Part shown: piece after piece, positions 24,911-34,045 of the stretch
Layout of the letters: every line of letters starts with the position of its first letter
How positions within the stretch are numbered: position 1 is the first letter of the stretch
Assembly (NCBI GenBank): GCA_022823145.1
Contig: JAJDXS010000019.1
Span: 1 to 64,000, forward strand
Reading direction: 5' to 3'
DNA: 64,000 nt
From: Gemmatimonadota bacterium
Lineage (GTDB): Bacteria > Gemmatimonadota > Gemmatimonadetes > Longimicrobiales > Gaopeijiaceae
Program-made: the position numbers and the translations under genes
The notes under the pieces: model-generated
What the model was told of the DNA's origin: nothing
What the model saw: the letters and a program-made list of their open reading frames with translations, nothing else
The model's database searches: none

Positions 24911-26601
24911 CTGGCACCTACCTGCCCGCAGTTCGCAACAGGAGGGTTCTGCGGAACCTCCAGAGGCAGCCAGCATATCCGATACAGCCCCGAAGGGCTC
25001 GTCTGTCCACGGTTCCTGGCATGAGCGCCGTTGAGACCCTCCGGGCGAAGACCCGGCGTCATTGTCAGAACTGTCGCCCCGGCGACCGGGCGGCCTTCGC
25101 CATCGGTCGCGGCGATGGTGAGAATGCCCCGGTACGAGGCCTGCTCACCTCGCACCATGCGCGTCGGGCCGGGCCGGCTGACACCGGCGCAGACCTCGTC
25201 CAGCACCTCGTTCAGCGAAGGCGCCTCGAAGTCCACGTGCACGGGATGCGTCAGCTCCGGCCCCAACTCGATCTCGACCGGCGCAGGCTGGTACCACAGT
25301 TGCTCGAGATACGGATGCGTGTAGTGAACCGAGTACGTGTAAGGGCCCAGATGGGCGACTTCGAATCGGCCGTCGGCGTCGGTGGTCACCTCGGTCCCCT
25401 CACCGTTGAGAAAGACGCGAGCGAGCGGCAGGCCAACCCCCAGGGTGTCGAAAACCGTGCCCGCAATGCGGCCGCCAAGGTCGCCTTCAAAGACGATATC
25501 CTGTCCGTCGTGAACGCGCAGTACCTCGCCATGTTCCATGATGATGGCTGCCAGCGAGGCTGTGGGACGGCCGGTCATGGCGTCGGGGGCTTCCCCAGGG
25601 CGCACCATGCGAAGGTTCCACGAGGGTACGATCCACATGCCGTTCCGCAGTGTAGTGAACTCCACCATGCCGCCCGGCGCGCCCCTCATGATCCGTGGAT
25701 GAAGGTCAAGGTTGACATACCGGAAATCCAGCTGCTGCAGCTGCGCCGAGGCCGCGTGCAGCCACAACGTGCCGATAATCTCGGGCACCTGCCGGCCGGG
25801 CACGGGCTCGAACTCCAGACCGACCAACTCTCCTGGATTGTCTTCGTGGCGCTTCATCCGAAAGCAGTGAGTGTCCAGGAAGGCATCGGACAGCAGCACG
25901 GCAGCGTCCGGTCCCCAGAACTCTGATCCGCCCGCAGACAGACGCGCGAATCCCTCGGCCAGGAGTGAGTCCGCCGGACGAGAGGCATACGGCGCCTGAG
26001 CCGCCATTTGGATGTACTCGCGGTCTTCCCGTTCCACGCGCCGACCTGTGTCGTCCAGTTGACGCCTGATATTGAGCATGTCGTAGTGGTGCAGTCCCCG
26101 CTCCTGCGTCCACGCCGCTGCCGCAAGGGCCTTCCGCGCTTCCTCCCACACCCGTGCGATGGCCAGACCCTCCTCCGGACGCACGCGGCACCGACGATCC
26201 GCCGACGCCTCGATTCCCTGGAGGGACACCGGCTCGATGCGCGCGGCCAGTTCGATTGTCAACGTGTCCTGATGCGCCAGGTGGAAGAAATCCGAAAAGG
26301 TCGAAGCGTACCCAATCCGGTCGGCCCTGACTCGGTACTGCCCCGGCACCACTGCCCGAAGCAGGAAAAGGCCGCTACCGCCACGCGTGAGCACATGTTC
26401 AAGCGTCCGACCATCCCGGTCCATCAGGCTCACCATCGCTCCGCCTATGCCGACATCTCCGCCAGCGTCCATCAGCCTGCCACGAACCACCTGTCCACTG
26501 GCCGAGTGCGGAGCAGCCGCAAGGAAACACATGACGGCCAACAGCGGCAGTGCTCGTTGTTTTGCGCCTGAACCTGTCTTTCGGTGCGTGATCAGCACCA
26601 T
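24844..26601 (-). CDS. Exported protein with carboxypeptidase-regulatory-like domains, paralog
   Basis: 585 residues from the ATG at 26601, preceded by GGGAAAG. The signal peptide is ALPLLAVMCFLAAAPHSASG. The first domain reads VVRGRLMDAGGDVGIGGAMV, and a second is near GGRIAGTVFDTLG. The core shares DTHCFRM, GELVGLEFEP and IGTLWLHAASAQLQQLDF with the downstream paralog. The last 40 or so residues do not match the paralog and overlap its start, so the C-terminus may be altered by a frame change. Third gene of an operon starting at 28448. Confidence 0.68.
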   Translation of the reverse strand: MVLITHRKTGSGAKQRALPLLAVMCFLAAAPHSASGQVVRGRLMDAGGDVGIGGAMVSLMDRDGRTLEHVLTRGGSGLFLLRAVVPGQYRVRADRIGYASTFSDFFHLAHQDTLTIELAARIEPVSLQGIEASADRRCRVRPEEGLAIARVWEEARKALAAAAWTQERGLHHYDMLNIRRQLDDTGRRVEREDREYIQMAAQAPYASRPADSLLAEGFARLSAGGSEFWGPDAAVLLSDAFLDTHCFRMKRHEDNPGELVGLEFEPVPGRQVPEIIGTLWLHAASAQLQQLDFRYVNLDLHPRIMRGAPGGMVEFTTLRNGMWIVPSWNLRMVRPGEAPDAMTGRPTASLAAIIMEHGEVLRVHDGQDIVFEGDLGGRIAGTVFDTLGVGLPLARVFLNGEGTEVTTDADGRFEVAHLGPYTYSVHYTHPYLEQLWYQPAPVEIELGPELTHPVHVDFEAPSLNEVLDEVCAGVSRPGPTRMVRGEQASYRGILTIAATDGEGRPVAGATVLTMTPGLRPEGLNGAHARNRGQTSPSGLYRICWLPLEVPQNPPVANCGQVGARCFTGLGERRLRRKASRVRSQR

Positions 26602-26811
26602 AGGTCTTTCCCTGACTTGGCGATGGTTCACTCCCAACCCCTGCTGCGCCTCGCGCCATTCTGTGGCCAGGACGGCGCGAGGCGCAACGGGGACGATCCC
26701 AGACCTAGGGACCGGGGTAAAGCGTCCCTGCTTCGTAGTAGGAGACGCAAGTCTCCGACTGTCCGGTTACCTCGTCGCAGCGCGCGGACGAACCCCTCCC
26801 CCCCTCCTCCC

Positions 26812-27918
26812 TCACGGTTCGCTCACACTGACCTCCAGTTTCACTGCGGCAAACTGAAACTCGTCGTAGTCCCATAGTGAGGCGAGGTAGTACCCGTCCG
26901 GCGTAACGTTCCAAACGCGGTATCCGGCATTCACTCTCGTGCGGGCAACCACCTCTCCATCCGGGCTGACAACCACCCAGAGGGTGTGCGCGCGCTCGTC
27001 TTCCCCGCCGTCGTCAGGCCAGAAAAAAGAAACGTTCAGGATGTGGGCGTTCCCAAGCTCTCCCACGTAGACGGACTTGTTCCAACCCTCCGTGTATCTG
27101 ATGGAATTGTTGGAACCCCTTACTACGGCTCTCTCCAATTCTGCCGACGAGACGATGCTCTCGTCCTCGATGATCAGTTGAGCCCCGTTGCCATTCAAAT
27201 CCGCGTATCTCGTGATGCGAAACGGCGCAGCGTCGGAAACCAACAACCCGCCCTGCGGCGTGACCGAGATCGCACCGCCCGAAGCAGATCGCACGATTTC
27301 CCAGTCGTCGTGGTCCACGGCGGGGTGCCAGCTGCGCTGGTGATCTCCATTGTCGTCATACCGATGCACGCTGTAACGAGCCAACTCGTTTGATGCCTGC
27401 GACCCGTACCCGCCACTTTGGATGAAGCCACCGTCGGGGGCTGCCGCGAACCCCCAAAGCCAGACACTGGCCGTGCGGGGACGTCGCTTTCGCAGCCGCT
27501 TGTCGGGACCAAAAAAGTGGTAGTGACTGCTCGTGCGTACGATCATTCCTCCATTCGGTAGAGCATCCAGGCGGTGAACCCGTCCCACCTCCCTGGGACC
27601 CTCGCCTTCGGAGAGCACAACACGCACGCGGCGACCGTCTGCAGACACTTCCGACACCTCGGCCAGACGGTTGTCGCCAACCCAAACCGTGCCGTCCGGC
27701 CACGCCGCCATTCCGCGAACCTCGCCAAATCCGGGGTCACCGTAGGTGCGCCAGATTTCGCGCACCGATACTTGGCGCTTCTCCGCATCGCCGGCCTGAG
27801 CATGGACGTGGCCTGCAAACCCGGCCGTGGCGACCGCGACCACAACCGCGACCCGTATGGGTGTGCAGCACGGCTTGGTGAAGCGTCTACTGCTGGTATC
27901 CGCCATCGTGTTGGTCAT
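26812..27918 (-). CDS. 6-bladed beta-propeller protein with signal peptide
   Basis: 368 residues from the ATG at 27918, which overlaps the stop of the Cys-rich gene as ATGA. A signal peptide (VAVVVAVATAGFAGHVHAQ) with an A-x-A-type cleavage site replaces the lipobox of the other propellers, so it is probably released to the periplasm or beyond. Blade motifs include WPDGTVWVGDNRLAEVSEVS and a S-E-G-E-G-P-R-E-V turn. Its link to a small Cys-rich exported protein resembles the pairing of propellers with NVEALA-type peptides in Bacteroidota. Confidence 0.75.
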   Translation of the reverse strand: MTNTMADTSSRRFTKPCCTPIRVAVVVAVATAGFAGHVHAQAGDAEKRQVSVREIWRTYGDPGFGEVRGMAAWPDGTVWVGDNRLAEVSEVSADGRRVRVVLSEGEGPREVGRVHRLDALPNGGMIVRTSSHYHFFGPDKRLRKRRPRTASVWLWGFAAAPDGGFIQSGGYGSQASNELARYSVHRYDDNGDHQRSWHPAVDHDDWEIVRSASGGAISVTPQGGLLVSDAAPFRITRYADLNGNGAQLIIEDESIVSSAELERAVVRGSNNSIRYTEGWNKSVYVGELGNAHILNVSFFWPDDGGEDERAHTLWVVVSPDGEVVARTRVNAGYRVWNVTPDGYYLASLWDYDEFQFAAVKLEVSVSEP

Positions 27919-28448
27919 TGTTGGTCCAGCGCAACACGTTCGAACGACCCGAGCTCCAGTGCCCACCTCTGGACACGAATCACAATAGGATTGGTTGTTA
28001 CGGACAGCCTACCGTCGGGCAGCTCGCGGGCCAATAGGGACCACCGGTCACGAGCCCCACACGCGGTGGCGGCGAAATGATTGGCTCCGACACGAACCAG
28101 TGCAACTTGGTCTCCGTCTTGCCCTACAAAGCGGACATCCGTCGGCGCCGTAGAGTTCAGGGCGGTGGGCGAACATGCCTGGCCGTCGAACCAGAAGCGC
28201 CTCTGAACCTTGACACAGGTGCATCCGCCGCTGGTCTCACAGGTGTTAGGCGCTCCGCCAGCGTGTTGCTCTTCGCAGTTGGAACCGCCAGCTCCTTCCT
28301 CGCACTCTGCAACTTCGCAGACGAGACATTGCGCGGACACTGGGTTGGCATCGACAGCGAGCACGCCGAATGCACCTACCAATGCAATGAGCGCGCCGAG
28401 TGTCGGGATCCAATCGACGTTGGGAAACTGCTTCTGGGACTTGTCCAT
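27915..28448 (-). CDS. Cys-rich exported protein
   Basis: 177 residues from the ATG at 28448, with GGAGGAAGC upstream. The signal is unusual, with a long charged N-terminus before the hydrophobic run (IALVGAFGVLAVDANPVSAQ). After it come about ten Cys in 50 residues, starting CLVCEVAECEEG and including GGCTCVKVQRRFWFDGQAC. The C-terminal half has few Cys and looks beta-rich. First gene of an operon with a propeller and two carboxypeptidase-regulatory-domain proteins. The Cys spacing differs from the CC-rich peptides at 497 and 22087. Function unknown. Confidence 0.7.
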   Translation of the reverse strand: MDKSQKQFPNVDWIPTLGALIALVGAFGVLAVDANPVSAQCLVCEVAECEEGAGGSNCEEQHAGGAPNTCETSGGCTCVKVQRRFWFDGQACSPTALNSTAPTDVRFVGQDGDQVALVRVGANHFAATACGARDRWSLLARELPDGRLSVTTNPIVIRVQRWALELGSFERVALDQQ

Positions 28449-28612
28449 CGTGATGCTTCCTCCTTGGGTGGTGCCCGCATGGCCCGGCAAGCGGATGCTC
28501 CGCCGAAAGGCGCGACTGCTGGCTTGTCTCTCTACCCTTGTTAACAGTTTCCGTGGTGCCAGCGTGCAATTGGTGACCACGCACCGGGCCATTCATGTCG
28601 TTCCGACGCCCC

Positions 28613-30259
28613 CTACCCACCCACCCCCATCACCCGATCCACCCCCCGCAGCATCTCCTCCCGGTGCGTGATCAGCACGGTCGTCCGCCCCCTCATCACC
28701 TCGCGGTACGCGCCCACCACGTGCGCCTCGGCGGCCGCGTCCAGCGCGCTCGTCGCCTCGTCCAGCACCAGCACGGCCGGGTCGGCCAGCAGCGCCCGCG
28801 CGATCGCCACGCGCTGACGCTCCCCCGCCGAGAGCTGGCGGCCGTCCTCGCCCACCACCGTGCCGAGCCCGTCGGGCAGCCCCCCCACGAAGTCGCCGAG
28901 ACCCGCGCGCTCCACGGCCCGCATCACCGCGGCCTCGTCCGCGTCCGGCCGCGCGTACCGCACGTTCTCCAGGATCGATGTGTTGAAGATGAACGCGGCC
29001 TGGTCGACGAGGGCGACATTCGCGCGCAGCTCCGCCAAGCCGATGTCTCGCACATCTCTCCCGTCCAGCAACACGCGCCCGGAATCGGGGTCGATGTGGC
29101 GGACAATCAGGTCGGCCACCGTCGACTTTCCACCCCCTGAAGGACCCACCAGAGCCACCACCTCACCCGGCGCGACCCTCATCCCGAACCCCTCCAGTAC
29201 CGCGCCGCCGCGTCCGTGCCCGCACGACACGTCCTCGAACACCAGCTCCCCGCGCACGGGGCCCAGCGCGGCCGGTGACTCCGCGTCGACCACCTCGATC
29301 GGCTCGTCGAGCAGTTCGTGCACGCGGCGCAGCGAGACCCGGGCCGTGGCGAGTCCCGTGTAGAGCCCCATCAGACCCTGCACCGGACCGATCAGGCGCA
29401 TCTGGTAGGCCATGAACGCGGTGAAGGTACCCAGCGTGATCACGTCGTCGATCACGCGCGACCCGCCGTAGAGGAACACGACCGCCGTGCTGGCCGACAG
29501 CAGCAGCCCCGGCAGGCCTCCGGACAGGTAGCGCAGCCGCTGCATCTTCATGAGCGAGTCCACGAACGCGTCGTTGCGGTCGCGGAATCGCGCGGCTTCC
29601 CGTTCGGCGGCGTTCGAGGCGGCGATCAGGCGCACCCCGCGCAGCGTCTCGATCAGGAAGGCGCCGATGCTCGCGCTCCGCTCGCGCATGATCCGCACCC
29701 GCACCTCCAGCCGCTTCCTGTAGCGCACCAGCGTCCAGATCGCCGGCGGCAGGAGCGCCGCGGCCGCCAGGAACAGCCGCCAGTCCAGCCACAGCAGCAT
29801 CCCCACGGTCCCCACCAGGAACGCCACGTTCCCCACCCACGCGAGCAGCGTGTCCGCGAGCACGCGCTGGATCTCGCTCACGTCGTTGTTGATCCGCGAC
29901 ATGATCTCGCCGAGCGGCGTGCGCGCGAAAAACCTGGGCGACAGCCGCTGCAGGTGCCGGTAGACCGCGAGCCGCATGTCGAACAGGATCTCGGCCGACA
30001 CCTTCGTGTACCGCATCCCGCTGGCGAAGTTGAGCACGAAGCTGGCGGCGGTGACGCCGACGAAGAGGACGACCACCCGCTCCAGTGCGTCGAGGTCTCT
30101 GCCCAGAAGGCCGTCGTCCACCAGGGTCCGCGTGAGGTAGGGGACGTAGAGCGCCAGCCCCGTCCCGGCCAGGTTGAGCGCGAGAATGACCGCGAGCCGC
30201 GCGCGGTAGGGGATTACGTAGGCGAGTCCGCGGCGTAGTTCGGCGTCCAGCATGGCCAT
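28613..30259 (-). CDS. qhpF: ABC exporter (fused membrane and ATPase domains), QhpF-like
   Basis: 548 residues. The N-terminal half has six membrane spans typical of type-IV ABC exporters, with RFFARTPLGEIMSRINNDV in the coupling region. The ATPase has Walker A GPSGGGKST, signature LSAGERQR (in place of LSGGQ) and Walker B AVLVLDEATSALD. In known QHNDH clusters the exporter QhpF moves the crosslinked gamma subunit across the membrane, and this gene sits at the end of the qhp locus. Its role here is inferred from that context; sequence alone shows only an exporter. A vapBC pair separates it from qhpB. Confidence 0.75.
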   Translation of the reverse strand: MAMLDAELRRGLAYVIPYRARLAVILALNLAGTGLALYVPYLTRTLVDDGLLGRDLDALERVVVLFVGVTAASFVLNFASGMRYTKVSAEILFDMRLAVYRHLQRLSPRFFARTPLGEIMSRINNDVSEIQRVLADTLLAWVGNVAFLVGTVGMLLWLDWRLFLAAAALLPPAIWTLVRYRKRLEVRVRIMRERSASIGAFLIETLRGVRLIAASNAAEREAARFRDRNDAFVDSLMKMQRLRYLSGGLPGLLLSASTAVVFLYGGSRVIDDVITLGTFTAFMAYQMRLIGPVQGLMGLYTGLATARVSLRRVHELLDEPIEVVDAESPAALGPVRGELVFEDVSCGHGRGGAVLEGFGMRVAPGEVVALVGPSGGGKSTVADLIVRHIDPDSGRVLLDGRDVRDIGLAELRANVALVDQAAFIFNTSILENVRYARPDADEAAVMRAVERAGLGDFVGGLPDGLGTVVGEDGRQLSAGERQRVAIARALLADPAVLVLDEATSALDAAAEAHVVGAYREVMRGRTTVLITHREEMLRGVDRVMGVGG

Positions 30260-30304
30260 CAGGGCGCCTCTGAAGCCGGCCGTCTTCGCCGGCGCGTGGA
30301 CCGG

Positions 30305-30709
30305 TCAGTCATCCTGCCGCAACACCACGCATCCAACCCGGTCAATCCGGGCGAAGTGAGTATCGCAGGTCAGTACGACGCTGGAGGTGCGCGCAGCGCA
30401 GGCCGCGATCCAGATGTCGTTGGCCGGAAGCGGTTTGCCGATCCTCCTGAGCCCGGCCACCAGTTGCCCGTATTCATGCGCGACTTCATCGTCGACCGGA
30501 ATGGTCTCGACGACCGGGTGAGCCAGAAAGTCCCGGAGGCGTGCGGTGTCACGCTCGTGTTTGGCGACCAGCGAAAACCCGGTGTACAGCTCTCCCAGCG
30601 CAATCGTTGGGAAGCCGATCCAGGCAGCGCTATCGATCGCGTCGACGGCATTGGCGTCTCCCCGGAGAAACCGGATGTACGCCGAGGTGTCCAGGCAGTA
30701 CCGGCTCAC
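30305..30709 (-). CDS. vapC: PIN-domain toxin VapC
   Basis: 134 residues from a GTG at 30709 overlapping the antitoxin stop (GTGA). PIN acidic residues are visible: the Asp in YCLDTSAYIRFL, the Glu in ALGELYTG, and the Asp of PANDIWIAACAA plus VLTCDTHF. VapC toxins are metal-dependent RNases. It lies between qhpF and qhpB, so the TA pair interrupts the qhp locus. Confidence 0.85.
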   Translation of the reverse strand: MSRYCLDTSAYIRFLRGDANAVDAIDSAAWIGFPTIALGELYTGFSLVAKHERDTARLRDFLAHPVVETIPVDDEVAHEYGQLVAGLRRIGKPLPANDIWIAACAARTSSVVLTCDTHFARIDRVGCVVLRQDD

Positions 30710-30951
30710 TTCCACATCTCGGGATCGATGTCCCCGAACGGAGCGAGCATGCACGTGAACTCCCGGGCCTGCTCATCGCTCCACTGACCCGCCAGCCGGC
30801 CCAGTCCGTTCGAGCGCCGCTCCCCGACCCCCAGGCTCTGTTTGAGCAGCTCGATCGCTGTTCGATTCAGGGAAAGTCCCCGCCGCTTCTTCTCCCGATC
30901 GAGAGCCGCCGCGAGGTCCGCCGGCACGTTGCGTAGGGTGATTGCTTTCAT
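30706..30951 (-). CDS. vapB: VapB-type antitoxin
   Basis: 81 residues. MKAITLRNVPADLAAALDRE and a following basic helix (RRGLSLNRTAIELLKQSL) form a ribbon-helix-helix-like domain; the C-terminal half should wrap the toxin. The ATG at 30951 gives the typical start and an earlier frame start is less likely. It overlaps the vapC start by 4 nt and probably represses its own promoter in the gap to qhpB. Confidence 0.8.
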   Translation of the reverse strand: MKAITLRNVPADLAAALDREKKRRGLSLNRTAIELLKQSLGVGERRSNGLGRLAGQWSDEQAREFTCMLAPFGDIDPEMWK

Positions 30952-31053
30952 CGGATGACTCCATGTGATGCTACGGAATGACATCACATTATGGCGTCAC
31001 TTGCGACAGCGTCAAGGCCCAGCGGGCAGAACAGGGAGAGGAAAGCGCTTCCT

Positions 31054-32157
31054 TCAGCCGCCCGCCCGCGGCCCCGTCCCCTCCGGGATCATCACGAAGC
31101 TGGTCATGTCCGCGTCGAAGGTCACGGTCCGGATGAACTCGTAGCTGTCGGCGTCGTACACGTCGATCGTGGATCCGGCGTTGTAGACGTAGAGCAGTTC
31201 CCCGTTCGAGCTGATCTCCAGGCTCATCCGCGGGCGGCCCGCGAAGCGCTGGCGATTCTCGACGCGCCGACCCTCGAGGTCGAAGGTCCAGAACTCGTAG
31301 TTGCCGATCTGCTGCACCAGGCCGTACGCCTTCCGGCCGCCGGGCGCGAGGCGGAAGCTGACCCCCTGGCTCGGACCCAGCGTGAAGAAGTCGACGTCGC
31401 GTTCCGCCAGGTTGACCCGCGCGATCCCCATCATGCGCCGGTTCTGCACCGGATCGGTGAAGTTGAAGAGCCCGGTGTGAAAGCCCTCGTCGTCGTGGGG
31501 GCTCGTCGGAAACCCGAAGCTGAAGCGTCCGAGTCCCTCCTCGAGCGGACGCGACAGATCCCAGCGGTCCACTTCCGTGAAGCCCTCGGTCTCCAGCACG
31601 AGAATGTTGCCGCGGCTGAAGAAGTACAGGTACTCCCCCTCGGGCGAGAACATCAACCGCGCCCGGCGCCCGCCCTCGCCCTCCGGCCAGGGAATCGTGT
31701 CGGTGACCCGCTTGTGCTGCAGGTCGTACTTGAGCAGCACCGCTTCGTCGATCTCCCAGCGGTCGATGCGCTTCGTGTACCGCATGGTGTTGAGGATGAC
31801 GAACTCCTCCGCCGGATCGACCTCCATCCCCCAGATCCGCACCCTCGAACTGCCGCGGCTCAGCGTGAAGCTGTCGAGGGACTGGCGCGTCGCCACGTCG
31901 AAGATCTCGATCTCCTCGAACTCGGCGTCGCGCACGTAGATCCGCTCATGATCGGCCGAAAGCGTCAGCCCGATCGGGATCCCGATCGAGGTCGGAATCT
32001 CATCGACGATCTCGAGCGTGCTCTCGTCGATGACCTTGACCGACTCATCGTACGCCGCCATGTAGATGACGCCGTTGCCGCCGCTCTGGGCGTGCGCCGC
32101 GGAGTGGGCGCCCGAAAGCACCAGCAGCCCCGCACTCAGAAGCGCCCCGATGCGCAT
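31054..32157 (-). CDS. qhpB: Quinohemoprotein amine dehydrogenase beta subunit
   Basis: 367 residues with a signal peptide (ALLSAGLLVLSGAHSAAHAQ). The rest is a repeated beta-propeller pattern of the YVTN type, with segments such as VIYMAAYDESVKVIDESTL and IYVRDAEFEEIEIFDVAT. In QHNDH the beta subunit is a seven-bladed propeller holding the gamma subunit near the alpha subunit. The ATG at 32157 overlaps the qhpC stop (ATGA), and gene order follows known qhp clusters. Periplasmic. Confidence 0.82.
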   Translation of the reverse strand: MRIGALLSAGLLVLSGAHSAAHAQSGGNGVIYMAAYDESVKVIDESTLEIVDEIPTSIGIPIGLTLSADHERIYVRDAEFEEIEIFDVATRQSLDSFTLSRGSSRVRIWGMEVDPAEEFVILNTMRYTKRIDRWEIDEAVLLKYDLQHKRVTDTIPWPEGEGGRRARLMFSPEGEYLYFFSRGNILVLETEGFTEVDRWDLSRPLEEGLGRFSFGFPTSPHDDEGFHTGLFNFTDPVQNRRMMGIARVNLAERDVDFFTLGPSQGVSFRLAPGGRKAYGLVQQIGNYEFWTFDLEGRRVENRQRFAGRPRMSLEISSNGELLYVYNAGSTIDVYDADSYEFIRTVTFDADMTSFVMIPEGTGPRAGG

Positions 32158-32546
32158 CACGGGAAGATCAGGTCGATCTTGCGCCAGTCCTTCTGCGCCG
32201 CCGCGCACTTGCCCGTCCAGTCCGGCGCGTGGTTGAGCTGGTCCGGCACGTGGGCGGGCCAGAAGCAGGCCAGGTGGCAGTCGAAGAGGTCGCGTTCGAC
32301 GGGTTGACAGAGTCCGGCCGTCCCGCCCGTCGAGTCCACTTCCCAGCCGGGAGCAAACACGAGAGAGCACCCCAGCGGGATGTGCGGCCCCTGGCGGCTT
32401 TCCAAGCCGACGACATCGAGGGCGTCGGGATCGCTGGCGGCGGCGCTGGCCGGCGCGTCGGCCGCGCCGCCGTTCGCGGCCACCGGCGCGCCGACATGCG
32501 CCTGAATCCGCCGCGCCTTCTGGTTGATGGCTTTCAGGTGGTCCAC
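32157..32546 (-). CDS. qhpC: Quinohemoprotein amine dehydrogenase gamma subunit precursor (CTQ peptide)
   Basis: 129 residues from the GTG at 32546, with AGGAGG upstream. The C-terminal 70 match the known gamma subunit: CSLVFAPGWEVD, CQPVERDLFDC and CFWPAHVPD. Every crosslink position is kept: Cys60-Glu69, Cys80-Asp86 and Cys94-Asp102 thioether pairs, and Cys90 with Trp96 as the cysteine tryptophylquinone (CTQ). The preceding 59 residues form the leader, longer than the roughly 28 known in Paracoccus and with an Ala-rich stretch. An extra Cys114 lies outside the known set. Modified by QhpD and QhpG, cleaved by QhpE, exported by QhpF. Confidence 0.9.
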   Translation of the reverse strand: MDHLKAINQKARRIQAHVGAPVAANGGAADAPASAAASDPDALDVVGLESRQGPHIPLGCSLVFAPGWEVDSTGGTAGLCQPVERDLFDCHLACFWPAHVPDQLNHAPDWTGKCAAAQKDWRKIDLIFP

Positions 32547-32583
32547 TTGTCCGCCTCCTTTGTCATTCTGAGGTCGCCGTCGA

Positions 32584-34035
32584 TCATGCCTCGAACTGCT
32601 CCAGGTATCCCGGGTTCCGGACCGCGATCTCGCCGTAGACCTCCAGGCAGGTGTTGGTCCAGCTCCGGATCCAGTCGCAGTAGTGCAGGTTGGCCACGCC
32701 CGTGTCGCCGTAGCGCACGTGCGCCTCGTGATAGCAGCCGCCGGCGCAGAGCGGCCTCGCCCAGCAGGTGCTGCAGTCGGTCTTGTTCGCCACATGGTGA
32801 TGGCCGAGGAACTCGAACTGGCGCTTGCGGTCCAGCCCGGTGTGCACCGACCCGATGCTGTGGTCGTCCGATCCCGCGAACCGGTGACAGAGCGCCACGT
32901 CGCCATCGGTCGCCACGCCCATCAGCCCCAGCCCCGCGCCGCAGGGGAAGGCCTTGCTCACGCCCTTGTGGATCTCCTCGATCGTGTCCTTGACGTTCGA
33001 GAACCCGTGGTGCCTGTCCTCGACCGCGAAGTCCAGGAACTCCTGCGCAAGCTCGTTGAACTGGTCCAGCATGTGGTCGAAGCCGGCGTCCTCGATCGCG
33101 TACCCGCGCTGGTCGGCGGTCGTGACCGGGGCGAAGCCGACCTCCCAGAAGCCGATTTCGTTGCGCAGGTGGTGGAAGATGCGCTTCACGCTCAGCGTCT
33201 GACGCGTGAGAGTCACGCGGGCCCCGATCGGGCGCGTGTTGTGGCGCTCCAGCAGGCGCTTGATCTTCGGCATGGCGTAGTCGTAGCTGCCCATGCCGTT
33301 CTTGAAGACGCGGAACCTGTCCTGCATCTCCTTCGGCCCGTCGATGCTGACCGTGACCCCGATCCGGTTCTCGGCCAGCCAGTCGATCACCTTGTCGCGC
33401 AGCAGCGTGCCGTTCGTGGTCAGCGAGAAGTCGACGTCCTTGCCCAGCTCCCTGGCGCGCTCGCGCGCGTAGTCCACCGTCTTCTGCAGAACCTTGAAGT
33501 TGAGCAGCGTCTCGCCGCCGAAGAAGGTGAGGTGCGCCACCGGCAGATCGCCCGACTGCTCGAACATGAAGTCGACGCTCTGCCGCGCGGTCTCTTCGCT
33601 CATGTAGTTGGGCGCCGGGTCGCAGGTGGTGTCGACGATCTTGTCCTCGCCGTACTCGTAGCAGTACGTGCACGCCAGGTTGCACTTGTTGGTGACGTTG
33701 AGGACCATCGTGGTGAGCGGGAAGTCCGCCTGCGGGAGCACGCGCGGGAAGGTCTCCTTCGGCGCGGTGGTCAGGCCGATCGCCTGCACCCGCATCAGCT
33801 CGGCCAGGCTCCTGCGCACCGCGGTCTCGCCGAGGCTGGGCGCCAGCGCGGTGACGAGCGCGTCCTCGCTCGCGGCGCCCGTGTCCAGCGCCTTCAGCAC
33901 GGCGAGCGAGGGTTCGTCCAGGTGGAAGACCGCCGCCGAGGGCACCAGGTAGAGGAAGGTCTCGCCACCCGCCTCGAAGGGGTGGAACTCGCGCTGGGCG
34001 AGGAACGTCGGCTCGTGGGCGACGGTGGTGTTCAT
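32584..34035 (-). CDS. qhpD: Radical SAM/SPASM thioether-forming enzyme QhpD
   Basis: 483 residues. The radical SAM cluster motif is C118-x3-C122-x2-C125 (KCNLACTYCYEYGEDK). A GGE motif (FFGGETLLN) and a C-terminal SPASM-type Cys set (DCSTCWARPLCAGGCYHEAH) follow. The N-terminal 90 residues look like a PqqD/RRE-type leader-binding part. QhpD forms the three Cys-to-Asp/Glu thioether bonds in the gamma subunit in the cytoplasm. The gene stands between qhpC (37 nt) and qhpA (10 nt), as in known clusters. Confidence 0.9.
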   Translation of the reverse strand: MNTTVAHEPTFLAQREFHPFEAGGETFLYLVPSAAVFHLDEPSLAVLKALDTGAASEDALVTALAPSLGETAVRRSLAELMRVQAIGLTTAPKETFPRVLPQADFPLTTMVLNVTNKCNLACTYCYEYGEDKIVDTTCDPAPNYMSEETARQSVDFMFEQSGDLPVAHLTFFGGETLLNFKVLQKTVDYARERARELGKDVDFSLTTNGTLLRDKVIDWLAENRIGVTVSIDGPKEMQDRFRVFKNGMGSYDYAMPKIKRLLERHNTRPIGARVTLTRQTLSVKRIFHHLRNEIGFWEVGFAPVTTADQRGYAIEDAGFDHMLDQFNELAQEFLDFAVEDRHHGFSNVKDTIEEIHKGVSKAFPCGAGLGLMGVATDGDVALCHRFAGSDDHSIGSVHTGLDRKRQFEFLGHHHVANKTDCSTCWARPLCAGGCYHEAHVRYGDTGVANLHYCDWIRSWTNTCLEVYGEIAVRNPGYLEQFEA

Positions 34036-34045
34036 GTCTCGTGCC

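Noticed and set aside
28613..30259. Exporter as a multidrug pump unrelated to qhp
   Set aside because: Not ruled out by sequence, but its position with qhpA-D-C-B-G and the need for an exporter favour QhpF; kept as QhpF-like with reduced confidence.
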